From: VAZQ01 sp963816745
GTDB lineage: Bacteria; Pseudomonadota; Alphaproteobacteria; Rhizobiales; Xanthobacteraceae
DNA length: 64,000 bases
NCBI GenBank assembly: GCA_963816745.1
Contig: CAWFLQ010000011.1
Coordinates: 124,001-188,000 of the forward strand
Direction: 5' to 3'
The stretch's first letter is position 1. Every line of letters begins with the position of its first letter. This document shows, piece by piece, positions 9,064-17,168 of the stretch. The position numbers and the translations under genes are program-made. The notes beneath the pieces were generated by a model that was not told where the DNA came from, did not search any database, and was given only the letters and a program-made list of their open reading frames with translations.

Positions 9064-11813
9064 TCAAGCACACTGTCGTGGCGCGGGCCCATCCAGCCGG
9101 GGCGAGTGCCGGCGGCCTGAACTACCGCGTCAACGGCAAGCTGTTCTCGGCCGAGCCGGCGCCCGGTCAGTGCCTGCGCACGTTCCTGCGCGATCGCGGC
9201 GTCTTCGGCGTCAAGAAGGGCTGCGACGCCGGCGATTGCGGCGCCTGCACCGTCTGGCTCGACGGGATGCCGGTGCACTCCTGCCTGATGCCGGCGTTCC
9301 GGGCGGCGGGGCGCGAGATCACGACGATAGAAGGGCTCGCGCGGGACGGCGCGCTGCATCCAGTGCAGCAGGCCTTCCTCGACGCCCAGGCGTTCCAATG
9401 CGGCTTCTGCGCGGCCGGTATGATCATGACGGCGGCCACGTTCGACGAGAAGCAAAAGGCGGATTTGCCCCATGCCCTCAAGGGCAACCTGTGCCGCTGC
9501 ACGGGCTATCGCTCGATCCGCGACGCGCTCGCGGGCGTCACCGCCGTCGAGGACGACGTCGCCGGCCGCACCTGCGGCGCGAGCCTGCCGAACCCGTTCG
9601 GCGAGGGCATCGTCACCGGCCGGGCGCGCTACACGATGGACGTGGCGGTAGACGGCCTGTTGCATCTGAAGGTGCTGCGCTCGCCGCATGCCCACGCGCG
9701 CATCGTCGCCATTGGACGCGACAAGGCGCTCGCCGTGCCGGGCGTGGTCGAGGTCTTCACCTGGGAGGATGTGCCGCGCCGGCTCTACAGCACAGCAACC
9801 CATGAGGACCATCTGGTCGATCCCGACGACACCTATGTGCTCGACAACGTCGCGCGGTTCGTCGGCCAGCGCATCGCCGCGGTCGTGGCCGAGACCGAGG
9901 CCGCCGCCGAGGCCGGCTGTCGGCTCCTCGACGTCACCTATGAGCTGTTGCCGGCGGTGTTCGATCCGGTCGCGGCGATGGCATCGGACGCGCCGATCCT
10001 GCACGACAAAGGCGGCGCCGAGAAAGGCAACGTCTTTGTCGACATTCGGGGTGAGGTCGGCAGCGTGGCAGACGGCTTCAAGGCCGCCGACGCCGTGCAC
10101 GAGATGACCTATTCGACCTCGCGGGTTCAGCACGTGCATCTTGAAACGCATGGCTCGATTGCCTGGCGCAGTGACGACGGCCGGATTCACGTTCGCACCA
10201 GCTCGCAGGCGCCCTTCATCGCGCAGCAGAAGCTCTGCCACATCTTCGGCCTGCGTCCGCGCGACCTGCATGTGTTCACCGAGCGCGTCGGCGGCGGATT
10301 CGGCGGCAAACAGGAGATGCTCTCCGAGGACCTCTGCGTGCTGGCACTGCTCAAGACCGGCCGCCCGGTGAAGTGGGAGTTCACCCGCGAGGAGCAGTTC
10401 ATCGGCGCCTCCACGCGCCACCAGATGACGACGCGGGTGAAACTCGGCGCCAAGCGCGACGGCACACTGACCGCGATCGACATCCAGGTGATCTCCAATA
10501 CCGGCGCTTACGGCAATCACGCCAGCGAGACGCTGGCCGCGGCGCTCGGCAACCCTATGACGGTCTATCGCTGTGCCAACAAGAAGGCGGTCGGCTACGC
10601 CGTCTACACCAACATGGTGCCGGGCGGCGGCTTCCGCGGCTACGGCTCCTCGCAGTCGACCTTCGCGATCGAGTCCGCGATGGATGAGCTGGCACGGCTG
10701 CTGAAGATGAGCCCGTTCGAGATCCGCCGCAAAAACATGATCCGGCCCGGCGACTGGATGGAGTCGGTGTGGAAGGATCCGTCGGACGTCAGCTTCGGCA
10801 GCTACGGGCTCGATCAGTGCGTCGACCTGGTCGAGAAGGCATTGGCCGCCGGTGGCGGCACCCCCAAGCCCGACGGAGAGGAATGGGCGGAAGGCACCGG
10901 CATTGCGCTGGCGATGCTGGATTGCGGCCCGCCGACCGAGCACCGCGCCGGCGGGCAGATGGCGCTGCTTCCCGACGGCACCTTTCACCTCGCGGTCGGC
11001 TCCACCGAGATGGGCAACGGCTCCGTGAACTCGCACCGGCAGATCGCCGCCTCTGTTCTCGGCGCGCGGGCGGACAGCGTCGCCATCATCAACGCCGACA
11101 CCGATCTGACCCCCTACGACACCGGCACGTTCGCCAGCACCGGCACCGTCGTCGCCGGCCAGGCGGTCAATCTCGCGGCCAATGCGCTACGCGACAATAT
11201 CATCGAGTTTGCCAGCCGCCACACCGGCACCGATCCCGCCGCCTGCCGTCTCGACGATGGTGTGGTGATCTGCGGCGACAGGCAGATCCCACTGGCCGAC
11301 CTGCACGCCGCCGGCACCAAGGCCGGCCACCGCTTCGAGTCCAAGCGCAAGGCCTATCTCTCGCCGCGCACGGTCGCGTTCAACGCCCATGGCGTGCGCC
11401 TTGCGGTCCATCGCGTCACCGCCGAAATCCGCATCCTGCACAGCGTGCACGGCGCCGACATCGGCCGCCTGATCAACCCGATGCAGTGCCGCGGCCAGAT
11501 CGACGGCGCCGTCGGCATGGGGTTCGGTTGGGCGCTCACCGAGAAAATGGTCTACGACGACGGCACCATGGTGAACCCGTCGCTGCGCAACTACCGCATC
11601 CCTGCCTTCGCCGACGTGCCGCCGACCGAGGTGTTCTTCGCCGACACCTACGACACGATCGGCCCGCTCGGCGCGAAGTCGCAGGGTGAATGCGCGATCA
11701 ATCCGGTCGCGCCTGCCATCGCAAATGCGCTCGCGAACGCGACCGGCGTGCGCTTCCCGCACCTGCCGTTCACGCCGGATCGCATCTTCATGAAGCTCAA
11801 CGGACAGCCATGA
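9060..11813 (+). CDS. Molybdenum hydroxylase, fused [2Fe-2S] and molybdopterin-binding subunit
   Basis: 917-residue cytosolic enzyme subunit without a signal peptide. Residues 1-160 are two [2Fe-2S] domains: Cys55, 60, 63 and 75 (GCDAGDCGACTV) and Cys114, 117, 145 and 147 (QCGFC, LCRCTGY). The rest is the xanthine oxidase-type Mo domain, with RVGGGFGGKQ, PGGGFRGYGS and, near the C-terminus, GAKSQGE, whose Glu is the expected catalytic base. Fe-S and Mo domains in one chain resemble Desulfovibrio aldehyde oxidoreductase (about 907 residues), but here a separate FAD subunit is encoded upstream. An aldehyde or N-heterocycle substrate is likely, not proven. Confidence 0.88.
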   Translation: MIKHTVVARAHPAGASAGGLNYRVNGKLFSAEPAPGQCLRTFLRDRGVFGVKKGCDAGDCGACTVWLDGMPVHSCLMPAFRAAGREITTIEGLARDGALHPVQQAFLDAQAFQCGFCAAGMIMTAATFDEKQKADLPHALKGNLCRCTGYRSIRDALAGVTAVEDDVAGRTCGASLPNPFGEGIVTGRARYTMDVAVDGLLHLKVLRSPHAHARIVAIGRDKALAVPGVVEVFTWEDVPRRLYSTATHEDHLVDPDDTYVLDNVARFVGQRIAAVVAETEAAAEAGCRLLDVTYELLPAVFDPVAAMASDAPILHDKGGAEKGNVFVDIRGEVGSVADGFKAADAVHEMTYSTSRVQHVHLETHGSIAWRSDDGRIHVRTSSQAPFIAQQKLCHIFGLRPRDLHVFTERVGGGFGGKQEMLSEDLCVLALLKTGRPVKWEFTREEQFIGASTRHQMTTRVKLGAKRDGTLTAIDIQVISNTGAYGNHASETLAAALGNPMTVYRCANKKAVGYAVYTNMVPGGGFRGYGSSQSTFAIESAMDELARLLKMSPFEIRRKNMIRPGDWMESVWKDPSDVSFGSYGLDQCVDLVEKALAAGGGTPKPDGEEWAEGTGIALAMLDCGPPTEHRAGGQMALLPDGTFHLAVGSTEMGNGSVNSHRQIAASVLGARADSVAIINADTDLTPYDTGTFASTGTVVAGQAVNLAANALRDNIIEFASRHTGTDPAACRLDDGVVICGDRQIPLADLHAAGTKAGHRFESKRKAYLSPRTVAFNAHGVRLAVHRVTAEIRILHSVHGADIGRLINPMQCRGQIDGAVGMGFGWALTEKMVYDDGTMVNPSLRNYRIPAFADVPPTEVFFADTYDTIGPLGAKSQGECAINPVAPAIANALANATGVRFPHLPFTPDRIFMKLNGQP

Positions 11814-12797
11814 GCGGAACGGATCGCGCAGCGGCGCAGGAGTTCGTCCACGACGGACGGCACCGTCACGATCGTCACGCAGACGCGCGTGCGGCCGCAG
11901 AGCGCCGATGCCTTCGCCCGCTGGCAGGAGGAAACGAGCGGCATCGTCTCCGCATTTCCGGGCTTCATCAAGCAGACCGTGATGCCGCCGAGCCCGCCGG
12001 CGCAGGTCGATTGGGTGATCCTGCAACGCTTCGCCAGCACCGAGACCGCGGTCGCCTGGCTCAACTCGTCACAACGACTTCGACGGATATCGGACGCGGC
12101 GGCCGATGCTGGTCGGCAGCGACGACGTCCACATCGTCAACGACGGCGGCGCCGGCGTGTTGCCCTCGCCGGTTTCGGCGGTCATCTCGACGCGCATCAA
12201 GCCCGGCCAGGAGGCCGCCTATCGCGCCTGGGAGCAGCGCATCGCCGCCGCCCAGTCGAAGGCCAAGGGCTTTCAAGGCTATCGCTTCGAGCCGCCGGTG
12301 CCCGGCGTGCAGGAGGACTGGCTCGCCATCCTGCGCTTCGACACCGAAGCCAATCTGCAGGCCTGGCTCAACTCGCCGGAGCGCAGCAAGCTCCTGGAGG
12401 ACGCGCAGCCCTTCACCGAGGAATTCCACGCCCGCATCGCCCGCACCGGCTTCGACCAATGGTTTCCGTTGCCCGCCGGTGATGCCCCTCCCCGGCGATC
12501 TGGAAGCAGAACATGCTGGTTCTGCTGGTGCTCTATCCAGTCGTGTTTCTGTTCGGATACTTCGTGCAGACCCCGTATCTCAGCGGCCGCGCGGCGCTCC
12601 CCTTCGCAATCGCCCTGTTCATCGGCAATGTCGTGAGCGTCCTCATCCTGAATTATCTGGTGCCGTGGACGAGCAACCGCTTCGCCTGGTGGTTGCAGCC
12701 GCGGGGGGCGAATCCGGGGCGGATCGCGGTTGCCGGGGCGTCTCTGGTGGTGGCCCTGTACGGCCTGATGTTGCTGGTCTTCTGGCGCCTATTTTAG
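11810..12797 (+). CDS. Membrane-anchored double ABM-domain protein (three frameshifts)
   Basis: The ATG at 11810 overlaps the stop of the Mo subunit (ATGA). In successive frames one reads VTIVTQTRVRPQSADAFARW with PGFIKQTVMPP, then SAVISTRIKPGQEAAYRAWE with FQGYRFEPPVPGVQEDW. These are two antibiotic-biosynthesis-monooxygenase (ABM) ferredoxin-like domains. The C-terminus (from about 12513) has three hydrophobic segments and ends VFWRLF. Frame breaks lie near 11855, 12070-12100 and 12500. ABM domains are small heme or quinone-type oxygenase or ligand-binding folds. The operon position suggests a membrane partner of the Mo enzyme, which is inference. Confidence 0.72.
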
Positions 12798-12827
12798 CCC
12801 CGTCCCACACCCAATTATTGCGATTTG

Positions 12828-12843
12828 TTAACCGGCCGTTAAC
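12828..12843 (+). promoter_or_regulatory. CtrA-binding site upstream of minC
   Basis: TTAA-N7-TTAAC (TTAACCGGCCGTTAAC) is an exact match to the alphaproteobacterial CtrA consensus, 60 bp upstream of the minC start. A further GTTAACC lies at about 12864. CtrA control of min genes is reported in Sinorhizobium. Confidence 0.75.
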
Positions 12844-12902
12844 CACGGATCGCGCCAAATGGGGTTAACCCGCCGGTAAGAATCGAAAATTCTCGAGGTC
12901 CC

Positions 12903-13619
12903 GTGGTGACAAGCGCGATTGCCGTTCGACCGCAACCCTCGATGCGCTTTCGAGGCCGTTCATTCATGGCGTTCGTGCTCGCCCCGGCAGCGCCGCTCGC
13001 CGCCTGGCTGGCTGAGCTGGACAAGTGGAGCCGGAATTCGCCGGATTTCTTCGTCGGCCGGCCCATCATCCTCGACCTTGCAGGCATTCCGCTCGATCAG
13101 GCCGCGATCGCCGAGCTGATCGCGACCTTGGGCGAGCGCGGCATCCGGATCATGGGCATCGAGGGCGCGGAGGTGGACCAGCTCGGTCCGTCGCTGCCTC
13201 CGGTGCTCAAGGGGGGGCGGGCAACGGCCGGCGGCGAGACCGCCGTGCCGGCGTCCGCCGACACAGCCGGATCGTCCCGCCGCCAGGAGCCCACCACGCT
13301 CCTGGTCGAGACACCGATCCGCTCGGGCCAATCCGTCATATTCCCCTACGGCGATATCACGGTGCTCGGCGCGGTCTCTTCCGGAGCCGAGGTCGTCGCC
13401 GGCGGCTCGATCCACGTCTACGGCGCGTTGCGCGGGCGGGCGATGGCGGGGTCGATGGGCAATGCCCGCGCACGGATTTTCTGCAGCAGGAACGAAGCCG
13501 AGCTGATCTCGATCGACGGCTACTACCGGACCGCAGAGGAAATGGATGCAAACCTTCGCAACCGGCCGACCCAGTGCTGGCTCGAAGACCGCATCCTGTC
13601 GATAGCAGCCTTGGATTGA
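12903..13619 (+). CDS. minC: Septum site-determining protein MinC
   Basis: 238-residue FtsZ-polymerisation inhibitor. The N-terminal domain (MRFRGRSFMAFVLAPAAPLA) is linked by a variable Gly/Ala/Ser segment (about residues 100-140) to the conserved C-terminal beta-helix (IRSGQSVIFPYGDITVLGAV, GGSIHVYGALRGRAMAG), which binds MinD and the septum. The start is GTG at 12903. It heads minCDE, with minD 19 bp downstream, and has the CtrA box in front, linking division-site control to the cell cycle. Confidence 0.95.
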   Translation: MVTSAIAVRPQPSMRFRGRSFMAFVLAPAAPLAAWLAELDKWSRNSPDFFVGRPIILDLAGIPLDQAAIAELIATLGERGIRIMGIEGAEVDQLGPSLPPVLKGGRATAGGETAVPASADTAGSSRRQEPTTLLVETPIRSGQSVIFPYGDITVLGAVSSGAEVVAGGSIHVYGALRGRAMAGSMGNARARIFCSRNEAELISIDGYYRTAEEMDANLRNRPTQCWLEDRILSIAALD

Positions 13620-13638
13620 AGGGTGGGAGATAGCGCAC

Positions 13639-14454
13639 ATGGCCAAGGTCCTCGTGGTCACCTCCGGCAAGGGCGGCGTCGGCAAGACGACCTCCACGGC
13701 TGCGCTCGGCGCCGCACTGGCGCAAACCGGGCAGCAGGTGGCGGTGGTCGATTTCGACGTCGGCCTGCGCAACCTCGACCTCGTGATGGGCGCCGAGCGC
13801 CGCGTGGTCTTCGATCTCATCAACGTCGTCCAGGGCGTCGCCAAGCTGTCGCAAGCCCTGATCCGCGACAAGCGGCTCGAGACACTGTGGCTGCTGCCGG
13901 CCTCGCAGACCCGCGACAAGGACGCCTTGACCGAGCAAGGCGTGGGCAGCGTCATCAAGGAAATGCGCGCGAAGTTCGACTGGGTGATCTGCGACAGCCC
14001 GGCCGGCATCGAGCGCGGCGCGACGCTCGCCATGCGGTATGCCGACGAAGCCGTGATCGTGACCAATCCGGAAGTCTCGTCGGTGCGCGATTCCGACCGC
14101 ATCATCGGGCTGCTCGACTCCAAGACCGAGCGGGCCGAGCGCGGCCAGCGGATCGAGAAGCACATCCTGATCACCCGCTACGACGCCCAGCGCGCGGCGC
14201 GCGGCGAGATGCTCAACATCGACGACGTCCTCGACATCCTCTCCACCCCGCTGCTGGGGATCATTCCGGAGAGCGAGGAGGTGTTGCGCGCCTCCAATAT
14301 CGGCTCACCGGTCACCCTGAGCAACGCGGCGAGCGCGCCGGCGCGCGCCTATGCCGACGCCGCCCGCAGGCTGCGGGGCGACGACATTCCGATGATCATC
14401 CCCAGCGAGCGCAAACGCTTCTTCGAGAAGCTGTTCGGACGGAGGGCGGCATGA
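13639..14454 (+). CDS. minD: Septum site-determining ATPase MinD
   Basis: 271-residue ParA/MinD-family ATPase. It shows the deviant Walker A KGGVGKTT at residues 11-18 with its signature lysine, VVDFDVGLRNLDLVMGAERR, and Walker B-like WVICDSPAGIERGA. The C-terminal amphipathic membrane-targeting helix (SERKRFFEKLFGRRAA) is intact. On the membrane it recruits MinC and is released by MinE. The last bases overlap the minE start (ATGA). Confidence 0.97.
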   Translation: MAKVLVVTSGKGGVGKTTSTAALGAALAQTGQQVAVVDFDVGLRNLDLVMGAERRVVFDLINVVQGVAKLSQALIRDKRLETLWLLPASQTRDKDALTEQGVGSVIKEMRAKFDWVICDSPAGIERGATLAMRYADEAVIVTNPEVSSVRDSDRIIGLLDSKTERAERGQRIEKHILITRYDAQRAARGEMLNIDDVLDILSTPLLGIIPESEEVLRASNIGSPVTLSNAASAPARAYADAARRLRGDDIPMIIPSERKRFFEKLFGRRAA

Positions 14455-14723
14455 ACGTCCTCAACTTTTTCCGGCGGCGGGGCTCAGCCCCGGTCGCGCG
14501 GGAGCGGCTCCAGATTCTCCTGTCCCATGAACGGGCGGCGCGCGGCCAGCGCGACCTGCTCGCCCTCCTGCGGGAGGAGATCCTGGCCGCGATCGCCAAG
14601 CACGTCACGGTGGAGAGCGAGAACGTCCACGTACGGATGGATCGCGGCGATACGGTCTCGACGCTCGAGATCGATGTCGAGATTCCGCACTCTGCGGGAT
14701 TGCTGCTCGCAGCAGGCTCATAG
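14451..14723 (+). CDS. minE: Cell division topological specificity factor MinE
   Basis: 90 residues. An N-terminal amphipathic membrane/MinD-binding segment (MNVLNFFRRR) is followed by ARERLQILLSHERA, the contact helix/strand that stimulates MinD ATPase. The C-terminal dimerisation domain (VTVESENVHVRM, STLEIDVEIP) follows. Translation is coupled to minD by a four-base overlap. The operon is complete. Confidence 0.95.
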   Translation: MNVLNFFRRRGSAPVARERLQILLSHERAARGQRDLLALLREEILAAIAKHVTVESENVHVRMDRGDTVSTLEIDVEIPHSAGLLLAAGS

Positions 14724-15022
14724 GCGAGACGCGCGCACGTTTAGATGGCCGCGCCGCCGCTTGCTTCGCTCACTGTTTGGAAAATTGGGAAACAATTCTC
14801 AGCGGACAATTGCGGCGAAATATTAAATCCGGCGCCGCCCTGACTCGATCCGTTCAGAATGCGTTCTCCGCCCGTTCCAAGTGACGCCGCCGCGCCACAG
14901 GCAGGGCTTCTTCGTCAACCGCGCCAGAAATTTTCACAGCCCTCGTCGGAGAGTATGCTACAGTCGTTTCCTGACTTCCGGACATCAGCATCATTTGGGG
15001 ACAGGTAACGGGGTGGGCGGCT
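14724..15022. other. Intergenic region after minE
   Basis: 299 bp with locally AT-richer stretches (about 14775-14825 and 14930-15000) that may hold the promoter of the next gene. No open frame or strong hairpin seen. Confidence 0.4.
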
Positions 15023-15370
15023 ATGAGTAGTTATGTTCCCGACAAGGCAGGCACGATCGTTCCGTTTGCACCGACGCCGAAACCGCAGGCAGACATGAAC
15101 GTCGTAGCGGACGATTCCGGCCGCACCATCGTCGCTTTGCTGCAGAAGGCCGCGGACATGGCGAAGGAAGACTGCGCGCGCGCCATGGATCTCGCGCACA
15201 AGCTTTCGTTCCAGCTGCGGGCCGCCGAGGAAAGGCTGCGGGAAGCCGAGGCCGACGCCGCGCATTTTCGCGACCGCGCCGCCCGCGCCGAGCAATGGCT
15301 GCTGCGGATCCACAACGAGGTCGAGCAGACGTTCTTCCAGAAGAAGGAGCGGGACGCCCGCAATAAATGA
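15023..15370 (+). CDS. Coiled-coil conserved hypothetical protein
   Basis: 115 residues. After a Pro-containing start (MSSYVPDKAGTIVPFAPTPK), residues 35-110 form a long charged helix with heptad character (AMDLAHKLSFQLRAAEERL, HFRDRAARAEQWLLRI). No signal peptide or membrane segment. I know closely similar small proteins only as hypotheticals of Bradyrhizobium-like bacteria. It is monocistronic and followed by two inverted repeats. Confidence 0.7.
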   Translation: MSSYVPDKAGTIVPFAPTPKPQADMNVVADDSGRTIVALLQKAADMAKEDCARAMDLAHKLSFQLRAAEERLREAEADAAHFRDRAARAEQWLLRIHNEVEQTFFQKKERDARNK

Positions 15371-15387
15371 GGTCTTGACCTCCGCCC

Positions 15388-15466
15388 CTAGTGCGGTGGC
15401 TCTGACGTTCCGATCAGTCTCGCGGCACGGTCTTCATCGGAACGTCAGAGCCAAAAACCGCACTAG
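15388..15466. repeat. CTAG-bounded inverted repeat 1
   Basis: A 79-bp element that begins CTAGTGCGGT and ends ACCGCACTAG, with an inner pairing of GGCTCTGACGTTCCGAT with ATCGGAACGTCAGAGCC. About 27 bp of each arm pairs, with one small interruption. Confidence 0.75.
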
Positions 15467-15479
15467 AACCATAAACTTG

Positions 15480-15555
15480 CTAGTGTCCCTTTGCTTCCAA
15501 CGTTCGCACCCGAGCGTGCTGCAATGTGATGCGAACGTTGGAAGCGGGACACTAG
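15480..15555. repeat. CTAG-bounded inverted repeat 2
   Basis: A 76-bp element, 13 bp after the first. It begins CTAGTGTCCC and ends GGGACACTAG, with inner arms GCTTCCAACGTTCGCA and TGCGAACGTTGGAAGC. It has the same size and architecture as repeat 1 but different arm sequence. I recall copies of this second type between genes in Bradyrhizobium. Confidence 0.75.
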
Positions 15556-15662
15556 CCCCCGCAATCCATGCTCAATTCGCCATAGCGTGGCGCTATACTG
15601 GGCCTTGGTCCTGACCCAACGGAAGCGTGCCAGCCCTGCGGTCCCTTGCAACCAGTGCCCCC

Positions 15663-16421
15663 ATGCGCAGCCGTAAGGCGCCGTTCCGCGCCCTCGCTGC
15701 GCTCGCCTGCCTCGCGATCGGCGCGGCGCCCGCCGCCGCCATGGTCGGCGGCGCGCCGCTGGCGGAGACCGCGGTCGCGCGGCACGTGGTGCTGATCATC
15801 GGCGGGAGCAACCTGTGCACGGGCGTCGCGATCGCGCCCGATCTCGTGCTCACGGCCGCGCATTGCGTGCTCACCAACGGCAAATATCGGCTGGTGGCGT
15901 TCGAGGGTCGCCGCTCTATCGTGAAGGACGTCGCGAGCGTCGTTTTCCACCCGCAGTTCTCGCCGCGAGCGGACACCCCGGATCTGGCGCTCGTCAAGCT
16001 TGGCCCGCAGACGAAGGCGAATCTCGTGCCCGCCGCATTCAGCGAGCGGCGCGCCCCCCCTTCGGTGGGCGATCGCTTCATCGTTGCCGGCTTCGGCGTC
16101 GCGGTGCAAGGCGATCGCAGGAGCGCCGGCAAACTGCGCGCGGCGACCTTGGTCGCGACCGACCGGCCGAGCTCGCAGTTGCTCAGCCTGGTCAACCCGC
16201 AAAAGCTCGGCGAGAGCGCGGGGCTCGGCGTCTGCAGCGGCGATTCCGGAGGCCCGGTGCTCGACGAGCACGACCGCGCCCTGGTCGGCATCATCAGTTG
16301 GTCCGGGCGCACCGACGGCGAGCCGGTCTGCGGCTTCGTCAGCGGCGTGATCCCGATCTCGCGCTATCGCTACTGGATCCTCGAAACGGCGGCGAAGCTG
16401 GGTTCGCCGCTGGAGCCATGA
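15663..16421 (+). CDS. Secreted trypsin-fold serine protease 1
   Basis: 252-residue S1-family protease. The signal peptide ends AAPAAA and is followed at once by MVGGAP, the counterpart of the IVGG N-terminus of active trypsin, so no propeptide is seen. The triad is His67 (LTAAHC), Asp107 (DLALVKL) and Ser195 (CSGDSGGP). Cys52-Cys68 fits the usual histidine-loop disulfide. The residue six before the Ser, the base of the S1 pocket, is Gly rather than Asp, so cleavage after Lys/Arg is not expected. First of three tandem paralogs, with ATGA overlap to the next. Start at ATG 15663; GTG 15627 is possible. Confidence 0.87.
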   Translation: MRSRKAPFRALAALACLAIGAAPAAAMVGGAPLAETAVARHVVLIIGGSNLCTGVAIAPDLVLTAAHCVLTNGKYRLVAFEGRRSIVKDVASVVFHPQFSPRADTPDLALVKLGPQTKANLVPAAFSERRAPPSVGDRFIVAGFGVAVQGDRRSAGKLRAATLVATDRPSSQLLSLVNPQKLGESAGLGVCSGDSGGPVLDEHDRALVGIISWSGRTDGEPVCGFVSGVIPISRYRYWILETAAKLGSPLEP

Positions 16422-17161
16422 TCCGCGTCGCGGTGGCCCTGGTTTTTTTCAACCTGTCATGTGTCCCCGCATGGGCGATCGCCGGCGATGCGGCGCCGGC
16501 GGATGCGGTGACCGCACGCAACGTGGTAATGATCTCGAGCTCACGAGGGACGTGCACCGGCGCCCCGCTCGGGCAAGACCTGGTGCTCACGGCCGCACAC
16601 TGCGTGATCAACGCCTCCAATCTCAAAATTCTTGGACACGACGCAAGCTTGCCATCCACGCCGTCCGATGTGGCGCAGATCGCACGACACCCGAAGTTCA
16701 AGCTCGACGTGCCGGCTGCACAGCAGCCCGCCGCGCCGGATCTAGCGCTGCTCAGGCTTTCCAAGCATCTGCCCACACGCTTTGCCCCAGCGCCTCTCAC
16801 CTTGCGGCCCGTTGCCGTCGGCGACCGCGTCATCGTCGTCGGCTATGGAGTGGCCGCGCACGGCGACAGCAAAACCGCCGGCACCGCTCGAATGGCAATG
16901 CTCATCGTTGTCGGCCAATCCGGCAACCGGTTTTCACTGAGGGACCAAACCTCCTATGGCGAAGACGGCGGGCTTGCTGCTTGCAGCGGCGATTCCGGCG
17001 CGCCGGCATTCGCCATACGCGGCGGTGTTCCCGCCCTCTTCGGGCTCGTCAGCGGAGGTTCGGCCGGGTGTGGCGGCGTCACGATCGTGACCCCGCTCGG
17101 GCCGCACCACGACTGGCTCGTGGAGACGGCGCGAAAACTGGGCTCGCCGATCGGTCCGTAA
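16418..17161 (+). CDS. Secreted trypsin-fold serine protease 2
   Basis: 247 residues, paralog of its neighbours. The signal peptide ends VPAWA and the mature chain would begin IAGDAAP. The triad is His61 (LTAAHC), Asp108 (DLALLRL) and Ser193 (CSGDSGAP, with Ala in place of the usual second Gly). The S1-pocket base position is Ala. Its start overlaps the previous stop by four bases, which indicates co-translation. Probably active in the periplasm or outside the cell; the target is unknown. Confidence 0.87.
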   Translation: MIRVAVALVFFNLSCVPAWAIAGDAAPADAVTARNVVMISSSRGTCTGAPLGQDLVLTAAHCVINASNLKILGHDASLPSTPSDVAQIARHPKFKLDVPAAQQPAAPDLALLRLSKHLPTRFAPAPLTLRPVAVGDRVIVVGYGVAAHGDSKTAGTARMAMLIVVGQSGNRFSLRDQTSYGEDGGLAACSGDSGAPAFAIRGGVPALFGLVSGGSAGCGGVTIVTPLGPHHDWLVETARKLGSPIGP

Positions 17162-17168
17162 CGCGCGA

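Noticed and set aside
9009..11036. 675-codon open frame on the minus strand opposite the Mo hydroxylase
   Set aside because: Mirror frame of a high-GC gene; no signal, domain or start context, and the plus strand carries intact catalytic motifs.
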